Shown here: piece by piece, positions 43,920 to 48,848 of the stretch
Layout: each line of letters begins with the position of its first letter
How positions within the stretch are numbered: position 1 is the stretch's first letter
Origin: Phreatobacter sp.
GTDB lineage: Bacteria > Pseudomonadota > Alphaproteobacteria > Rhizobiales > Phreatobacteraceae
DNA: 48,848 nt
Assembly: GCF_030691135.1 (NCBI RefSeq)
Contig: NZ_JAUYFA010000080.1
Coordinates: forward strand, 1 to 48,848
Direction of reading: 5' to 3'
Position numbers and translations under genes: made by a program
The notes under the pieces: generated by a model
Seen by the model: only the letters and a program-made list of their open reading frames with translations
What the model was told of the DNA's origin: nothing
Databases searched by the model: none

Positions 43920-44975
43920 TTACCGCAGCTTCTGCTGGATCACCCCGTACCAGCCGAGGCCGCCGTAGGTTTCGTAGCCCGGGGTGAGGTGAAAGGCCGT
44001 GGTGGTGCCGCTCGCGTCGCGGGTGAAGCCCGCCTTGCGGCCGCCGGTGTCGAAGGCGAGCGTTTCGGTGAGAACGCCGCGCCCGTCGGAACTGGCGATG
44101 ACGCGCTTGCGGGCGTCGACGAGGAGGACACGGCTGCGGCCAGCCTCCTCTTCCGACAGACGGACTCCCTCGACGATGGCGCGGGCCTGGGGCTCCCAGT
44201 CGAAATGGATGGCGAGGACGCCGAGCGGGGCGCCGCGGGCCTGGCCGCCGACGCGCACTGTCGTGGCATAGGTGGCGACCTCAGCATCTCGCAACGAGCC
44301 GGAGCGGGCGACATCGGCCACCGTGTAGTCGTCGCCGGTCGCCAGGGACATGGCGCGGGTGAACCAGGGCTCATGCCGCACCGACTGGCCGGCGACGGCG
44401 AAGCGGTCCGGCCGGCCGCTCGCGACGACATGCCCGTCGCGGTCACAGAGCCAGATGTCGAGATAGACCGTGTAGGCGCCGAGAATGACGGCGAGGCGCT
44501 GCGACGCATGGGCGGCCCTGTCGGGGGACGGCGCAGCGAGAGCCTCGACCATGGCGGAATCGGTCGCCCACCAGCGCACGTCGCAGGTGCGCTCATAGAG
44601 ATTGCGGTCCATCAGTTCGATGGCATTGAGCGCGAGATCGGTCAGCCGCTGGCCGGCCGCCTGGCTGCTCATCGCCATGGTCATCGCCTCGAGGCTGTCG
44701 ATCTGTCCGGCGAGTTCCGTCGAGAACTGCTGGGCGATGCTGCCGACGCGGGTGGAAATCTCGCGCACCTCGGCGGCGACCACGGAGAAGCCGCGGCCGT
44801 TCTCGCCGGCCCTCGCCGCTTCGATGAGGGCGTTGAGGGCCAGCATGCGCAGCCCGTCGGTGATCTTGTTGATCTCTTCGATCCTCGCCGAGGTCGTGCC
44901 CTTCACACTGCGGGTCGCGGCAAGAATCGTGTCCAGGGAGGGGGTGGTGTCGTCGGTCTTTGCCAAGGCTTTCAT
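43920..44975 (-). CDS. Soluble chemoreceptor-like protein: N-terminal MCP hairpin tip, C-terminal Cache/PDC sensor
   Basis: Predicted 351-residue protein. Residues 33-80 match the conserved signalling tip of methyl-accepting proteins ([20 protein letters not shown], then [13 protein letters not shown]). Residues about 115-350 resemble a double Cache/PDC sensor ([47 protein letters not shown]). No signal peptide or membrane segment is evident, and the long methylation helices are missing. The order is the reverse of normal receptors. Aggag upstream fixes the start at 44975. It may signal to a Che array or to another kinase; no che genes are nearby. Confidence 0.75.
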   Translation of the reverse strand: MKALAKTDDTTPSLDTILAATRSVKGTTSARIEEINKITDGLRMLALNALIEAARAGENGRGFSVVAAEVREISTRVGSIAQQFSTELAGQIDSLEAMTMAMSSQAAGQRLTDLALNAIELMDRNLYERTCDVRWWATDSAMVEALAAPSPDRAAHASQRLAVILGAYTVYLDIWLCDRDGHVVASGRPDRFAVAGQSVRHEPWFTRAMSLATGDDYTVADVARSGSLRDAEVATYATTVRVGGQARGAPLGVLAIHFDWEPQARAIVEGVRLSEEEAGRSRVLLVDARKRVIASSDGRGVLTETLAFDTGGRKAGFTRDASGTTTAFHLTPGYETYGGLGWYGVIQQKLR

Positions 44976-45201
44976 CGGGGGGTCTCCTGACACGGAAGGT
45001 CGGATGAAGCGGTTAGCAAGTGGTAAATCTGCGTATCCGTGCGCTGAATGCAACGCGTTGAATTTTCGAGGCAATTCGTCTCTGCATACAATTTGTGCAT
45101 CGCGGTGAGGCATTTTCCTTACGCTGCGTCAGTCAAGTATTATAGTTTGTATTGTTTGCGCGGGCTGATGACATTGTCCGGACGCGGCGTTATCACGCGG
45201 A

Positions 45202-46104
45202 ATGCTCGAAGGTCTGCACCCCGTGTCACCCACCCACCTCATGCGTCTCGAAACCTCGGAGAGGGCGGCGCGCAAGGTCGGCGACCTCATCGGCGAGATG
45301 TTCGATCCCGCCGAGACGGCGGTCGCCGCCTTCGAGGCGCCCGACGGCCAGATCTGGCTGGTCGAGGTGTTCTTTCGCGAAGCGCCCGACGAAGACCATG
45401 TGCGCGCGCTCGTGCGGGCGACGGCGGGCGACGCCGTCGCGGCCTGCGTGACTTTCCACGCCATCGAATCGCGCGACTGGGTGCGCACCTCCCTGGACGG
45501 CCTGAAGCCGGTCGAGGCTGGCCGCTTCACGGTGTTCGGATCGCATGACCGCGACAAGGTGGCGCCCAACGCCATTCCCATCGAGATCGAGGCGGCGCTT
45601 GCCTTCGGCACCGGTCATCACGGCACCACGCTCGGCTGCCTGCGCGCTATCGATCGGCTGGCCAAGGCAGCCCGCGCCTTCCGGCCGCTCGACGTCGGAA
45701 CAGGAACCGGTGTGCTGGCCATCGCCGCCGGCCTCCGGCACCGGGTGCCGGTGATCGCCTCCGACATCGACCGCGTGTCGGTCATCGCCGCCCATGAGAA
45801 TGCGGTGCTGAACAAGGCGCGGGGCTATGTGCGGGTGATCCATGCCGCGGGCCTGAAGGACGCGCGCTTCCGCCGCGGCGCTCCATATGACCTCATCCTG
45901 GCCAATATCCTGCCGCGCCCTCTGGTCGGGCTCGCGACGGACCTCGTGCGGCTGGTCGCCCCCGGCGGCACGGTGGTGCTGTCGGGTATCATCCCGCCCC
46001 ACGCCAATCTGGTCGTCTCGGCCTATCGCGACCGCGGCCTGCGGCTCGTCATGCGCGAGGAGATCGAGGGCTGGGTGACGCTGACCATGCGCCGCGGGCG
46101 CTGA
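45202..46104 (+). CDS. prmA: Ribosomal protein L11 methyltransferase (PrmA)
   Basis: Predicted 300-residue SAM-dependent methyltransferase. The SAM loop is DVGTGTGVLAIAA, preceded by AFGTGHHGTTLGCL (the PrmA signature) and followed by ASDIDRVSVIAAHENA and DLILANILPRPL, the NPPY-like NILP motif. The N-terminal substrate-recognition domain is present. The start MLEGLHPVSPTH fits alphaproteobacterial PrmA; a later ATG at 45241 is possible. The 226 bases upstream, shared with the divergent MCP-like gene, are A+T-rich around 45060-45170 and presumably hold promoters. Confidence 0.93.
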   Translation: MLEGLHPVSPTHLMRLETSERAARKVGDLIGEMFDPAETAVAAFEAPDGQIWLVEVFFREAPDEDHVRALVRATAGDAVAACVTFHAIESRDWVRTSLDGLKPVEAGRFTVFGSHDRDKVAPNAIPIEIEAALAFGTGHHGTTLGCLRAIDRLAKAARAFRPLDVGTGTGVLAIAAGLRHRVPVIASDIDRVSVIAAHENAVLNKARGYVRVIHAAGLKDARFRRGAPYDLILANILPRPLVGLATDLVRLVAPGGTVVLSGIIPPHANLVVSAYRDRGLRLVMREEIEGWVTLTMRRGR

Positions 46105-46109
46105 GCGCG

Positions 46110-46274
46110 TCAGCCTTCGCCGCTGCCGCCGTCCTTCTTCGCCACGGTGCCGGCGCGCGGTTTCTCGTCCACCTTTGCCGTCGCGTCGCCCGGCCAGGGT
46201 TTGCCGGGGTTCTGCAGCGCGAAGATTCGCCTCGCCGTCCGCTCGACGGCTGCCGCATCGTCATTGTCAGCCAT
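46110..46274 (-). CDS. Small hypothetical hydrophilic protein
   Basis: Predicted 54-residue protein, MADNDDAAAVERTARRIF then ALQNPGKPWPGD, with a lysine-rich tail. Gaggag upstream of the ATG at 46274 and a codon pattern like its neighbours argue that it is real. There is no signal peptide or recognised domain. It converges on prmA with five bases between stops. The following gap to 46500 holds two GC hairpins (46320-46336, 46368-46396) without T-runs. Confidence 0.6.
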   Translation of the reverse strand: MADNDDAAAVERTARRIFALQNPGKPWPGDATAKVDEKPRAGTVAKKDGGSGEG

Positions 46275-46499
46275 GGTGGTCTCCTCGTCGGCGGTGATGT
46301 GGGTTGCTGGTGTCGAACGCCGGGCAGCTTGCCCGGTTCCTCGCCGGTTGATCAACTCCCCTGGATCCCGGCGGTCGTCCGGCGCATGACCGCCGGCCCG
46401 GCGGACGGGTACAATTGAAACCTTGGTCCGGCGCCGCCGCCATCGCCCGGAATGACGGCGGGCCGATAGGGTCTCGCAACGCTTCCTGGAGAGACCGCC

Positions 46500-46844
46500 G
46501 TGACCTGTCGCGCATCGAAAGCCACCCTCGCCACCGCCTTCTGCGCCATGATGATGGCCGCTTCACCCGCCATGGCGATCAACGCCGTTTGCGAGGTCCT
46601 GCCGACGCCCGACGGCTTCGCCGCGCTCCGGGCGGGGCCGTCCGCCGATGCACGGCTGATCGCTCGCATGAAGTCAGGCCACAGCGTCCACCTGCGGGCA
46701 CGCAACCAGGGCGAGGTCATCCGCTCCGGGTCGTGGACGCAGGTCATCTACTGGAACGGCGAGCTCTACATCCCGAGCCAACCGGAATTCCGTACCGGCC
46801 GCATCGGCTGGGTCGCCCAGCGCCTCATCGGCGATTGCGGCTAG
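46500..46844 (+). CDS. Secreted SH3-like domain protein
   Basis: Predicted 114-residue protein beginning with GTG, with ggag upstream. Residues 1-26 are a signal peptide ending at PAMA. The mature part (CEVLPTPDGFAALRAGPSAD, then GHSVHLRARN, GWVAQRLIGDCG) resembles a bacterial SH3 fold and has two cysteines near its ends that could form a disulfide. It probably acts in the periplasm. Function unknown. Confidence 0.72.
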   Translation: MTCRASKATLATAFCAMMMAASPAMAINAVCEVLPTPDGFAALRAGPSADARLIARMKSGHSVHLRARNQGEVIRSGSWTQVIYWNGELYIPSQPEFRTGRIGWVAQRLIGDCG

Positions 46845-46855
46845 GCCGAATTCGG

Positions 46856-48229
46856 CTAGCCCTTCGGGTAACGCGCACTCGGCGTGCGCATGGTGACCAG
46901 TTCCTCCGCCGCGGTCGGATGGACGGCCATGGTCGCATCGAAATCGGCCTTGGTCGCGCCCATCTTCACGGCGATGCCGGCGAGCTGGATCATTTCCCCG
47001 GCGTCAGGTCCGCAGATATGGACGCCGAGGACCTTGTCGGTCTCGCCGTCGACGACGAGCTTCATCAGCATCCGCGTGTCGCGGCCGGACAGGGTGTGCT
47101 TCATCGGCCGGAAGGTCGCCTTGTAGATGTCGAGGGCGCAGCCCGACAGCCGCGCCTGCTCCTCCGACAGGCCGACTGTGCCGATCTCCGGTTCCGAGAA
47201 GACGGCGGTCGGGATGATGGCATGATCGGCCGTCCAGCGCTTGCCGCCGAAGACGGTGTCGGCGAAGGCGTGGCCCTCGCGGATGGCGGCCGGCGTCAGA
47301 TTCACCTGGTCGGTGACGTCGCCGACCGCATAGATGGAGGGCACCGAGGTACGGCTCTCCTCGTCGACGATGATCTCGCCGCCGGCGCCGAGCGTCACGC
47401 CGGCTGCTTCGAGGCCGAGGCCTGCCGTGTTGGCCTTGCGGCCGATCGCCATCAGCACCTGATCCGCCTCGATCGGCGCGTGGCCGTTCTTGAATGCGAC
47501 CGCAATGCCGCCCGGCTTGCGGGTGAGGCCGGTGAACACCTCGCCCATGACCAGGCGGATACCCTTCTTCTGGTACTCCGTCATCAGGTGATCGCGGACA
47601 TCCTCGTCGAAGCCGCGCAGGATCTTCGACCCGCGATAGACGAGCGTCACCTCCGACCCGAGGCCAGCGAAGACACCGGCGAACTCGACGGCGATGTAAC
47701 CGCCGCCGGCGATGACGATACGCTTCGGCTGTTCGGGGAGGTGGAAGACCTCGTTCGAGGAAATGGCGAGGTCGCGGCCGGGCAGCGTATCGTCGCTCGA
47801 CGGGCGGCCGCCGGTGGCGACGAGGATATGCCGGGCGGTGACGAGGCGGCCGTCGGCGAGGCGGACGGCCTGCGGGCCGGCGATGGTGGCGCGCTGCGCG
47901 ACGATCTCGACGCCCGCCTTGACGAGGTTGGCGCCGTAGAGGCCTTCGAGGCGACCGATTTCCTTGTCCTTGGCGGTGATGAAGGTCGGCCAGTCGAAGG
48001 TCGCCGGACCGACCGTCCAGCCGAAGCCCGCGGCATCGGCGAAATGCTCGTGGTACTGCGAGGCATAGACCATCAGCTTCTTCGGCACGCAGCCGCGGAT
48101 GACGCAGGTTCCGCCCATCCGGTACTCTTCGGCCAGCATGACCTTGGCCCCATGAGTCGCGGCGATGCGGGCCGCCCGCACGCCGCCCGAGCCGCCACCG
48201 ATCACGAAGAGGTCGACGTCGAAGGTCAT
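46856..48229 (-). CDS. gor: Glutathione-disulfide reductase
   Basis: Predicted 457-residue FAD/NADPH oxidoreductase that keeps glutathione reduced. GGGSGG FAD loop (11-16), redox pair Cys42/Cys47 in GGTCVIRGCVPKK, NADPH loop AGGGYIAVEFAG, second FAD motif YAVGDVTD, and the C-terminal AVHPTAAEE with the catalytic His-Glu pair. The start at 48229 has aaggatg upstream. Two GSTs elsewhere in the window use the same cofactor. Confidence 0.94.
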   Translation of the reverse strand: MTFDVDLFVIGGGSGGVRAARIAATHGAKVMLAEEYRMGGTCVIRGCVPKKLMVYASQYHEHFADAAGFGWTVGPATFDWPTFITAKDKEIGRLEGLYGANLVKAGVEIVAQRATIAGPQAVRLADGRLVTARHILVATGGRPSSDDTLPGRDLAISSNEVFHLPEQPKRIVIAGGGYIAVEFAGVFAGLGSEVTLVYRGSKILRGFDEDVRDHLMTEYQKKGIRLVMGEVFTGLTRKPGGIAVAFKNGHAPIEADQVLMAIGRKANTAGLGLEAAGVTLGAGGEIIVDEESRTSVPSIYAVGDVTDQVNLTPAAIREGHAFADTVFGGKRWTADHAIIPTAVFSEPEIGTVGLSEEQARLSGCALDIYKATFRPMKHTLSGRDTRMLMKLVVDGETDKVLGVHICGPDAGEMIQLAGIAVKMGATKADFDATMAVHPTAAEELVTMRTPSARYPKG

Positions 48230-48343
48230 CGGATCATCCTTGGCTCGGCGCGGTCGACGCTGTGTCACCGCGACGGGGAGATGGGAAGACCCCAGCGCTT
48301 ATCACAGGCGGGCGACGGGACAAATCGCGGTGACCGATACGAC

Positions 48344-48367
48344 AAACCCGCCGGCGGTGCCGGCGGG
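48344..48367 (-). terminator. Intrinsic terminator of the DUF2059 gene
   Basis: Stem cccgccggc (48347-48355) pairs perfectly with gccggcggg (48359-48367), with a 3-base loop. On the minus strand it is followed by tttgt. It lies about 48 bases after the DUF2059 stop and before gor. Confidence 0.65.
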
Positions 48368-48414
48368 CTCGGAACGTCAGGTATCCTGGGGCGAGGCCCG
48401 CCCGGGCCCGCCGC

Positions 48415-48848
48415 TCAGAGGCGGATGCCGCGCTTGGCGAATTCCTCGCGGAAGCGGGCGACGATGTCCCGGGTGACCACCTGGCTCCACTGCTGCGAGC
48501 GGCCGAAGGTCTCTTCCATGATCGAGGGAATGGTGCGCACCAGCTTCTGGCCATCGGCCGACTGGTAGAAGGCCTGGATCCGGCGGAGCTCTTCGACCGT
48601 GAAGCGCTGGGCGTAGGCGACGGCGATACCCTGGATCAGTTCGTTGACGCGCGGCTGGAACTCGTTCTTGAGGACGTCGCCAACCTCGTTGAACTGGCGG
48701 CCGAGATCCGGATTTGTCGGCAGGAACAGCGATTTCGCCTGCTCGACAAAGGCTGGGATGACGTTCTCGAAGGAGGACGAGGCCCCGGAGAGCTCGACGA
48801 CCTGCCGGGCGAGCGCGACATGGTCGGCGGAGGGCGCCGGCGCGGCGG
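48415..48848 (-). CDS. DUF2059 domain protein, 5' end outside the window
   Basis: The last 143 or so codons of a gene that enters from the right edge. The reading frame is open throughout, ending FAKRGIRL-stop. The visible part starts in an Ala/Pro-rich linker (AAPAPSADHVALARQVVEL) and continues with FQPRVNELIQGIAVAYAQRF, TVEELRRIQAFYQSADGQKL and VRTIPSIMEET, which is the DUF2059 pattern. Members are usually secreted; the signal peptide would lie beyond the window. Function unknown. Confidence 0.8.
   Translation of the reverse strand, partial: AAPAPSADHVALARQVVELSGASSSFENVIPAFVEQAKSLFLPTNPDLGRQFNEVGDVLKNEFQPRVNELIQGIAVAYAQRFTVEELRRIQAFYQSADGQKLVRTIPSIMEETFGRSQQWSQVVTRDIVARFREEFAKRGIRL

Noticed and set aside
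46320-46396. Two GC hairpins between the small hypothetical gene and the SH3-like gene as terminators
   Set aside because: Neither is followed by a T-run, and both lie upstream of genes in both directions rather than after a stop codon.
46415-48568. 717-codon plus-strand frame over the gor region
   Set aside because: Antisense to glutathione reductase, whose motifs are complete; the composition is that of a shadow frame.
1-48848. tRNA or rRNA genes
   Set aside because: No cloverleaf-like stretch with a ttcgaatc-type T-loop or rRNA core sequence was seen in any intergenic gap; an exhaustive check would need a covariance-model search.
1-48848. CRISPR array
   Set aside because: The repeated sequences found are palindromic pairs at scattered sites, not regularly spaced direct repeats.

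Overview
The window looks like chromosome from a high-GC alphaproteobacterium, most likely of the order Hyphomicrobiales (Rhizobiales). The reasons are a class I lysyl-tRNA synthetase, the hisD / UPF0262 / low-molecular-weight phosphatase gene string, Hsp33, ApaG and Obg of alphaproteobacterial type, many orphan Bug/TctC solute-binding proteins, and intergenic palindromes of the kind scattered through rhizobial genomes. The genus cannot be read from the sequence alone. About 51 protein genes are supported. No rRNA, tRNA, CRISPR array, transposase or phage structural gene was seen.

Region 1 (1-8.6 kb) is a carboxylic-acid uptake and catabolism zone. It holds a tartrate/D-malate dehydrogenase divergent from a GntR/FCD regulator with a 28-bp palindrome between them, three Bug/TctC receptors, a haloacetate-dehalogenase-type hydrolase, an aminoethylphosphonate-type ABC receptor and a glycerate 2-kinase (TtuD type). 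Region 2 (8.9-19.2 kb) holds an acyl-CoA dehydrogenase plus GST pair, a low-GC GST, a thiamine-diphosphate enzyme with an ArgE-type deacylase, Obg, a nitronate monooxygenase, and the hisD-UPF0262-phosphatase operon.

Region 3 (20.3-28.2 kb) is the most coherent catabolic locus. A TetR regulator faces a seven-gene operon: two acyl-CoA dehydrogenases, a MaoC hydratase, an SDR, a thiolase, an aminoglycoside-phosphotransferase-like small-molecule kinase and a second SDR. A perfect palindrome, acatact-cggc-agtatgt, lies between them and overlaps a promoter-like sequence on each strand. The set fits CoA-thioester beta-oxidation of an unusual substrate; the kinase raises the possibility of a hydroxy-acid, but the substrate is unknown.

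Region 4 (28.2-48.8 kb) is mainly housekeeping: TauE/SafE permease, ApaG, DUF952, an S24-type repressor, LysRS-I, Ogt, DJ-1/PfpI, TRAP receptor, FMN-binding protein, family 3 ABC receptor, a GT2 membrane glycosyltransferase with an extra N-terminal domain, a thioesterase, Hsp33, an L,D-transpeptidase, UvrD/PcrA helicase, a soluble MCP with reversed domain order, PrmA, glutathione reductase, and a DUF2059 gene that runs off the right edge.

Three broad patterns stand out. Six extracytoplasmic receptors are present without a single cognate permease gene. Nine convergent gene pairs are separated by only 2-11 bases. Two families of intergenic palindromes occur, mostly as inverted pairs.
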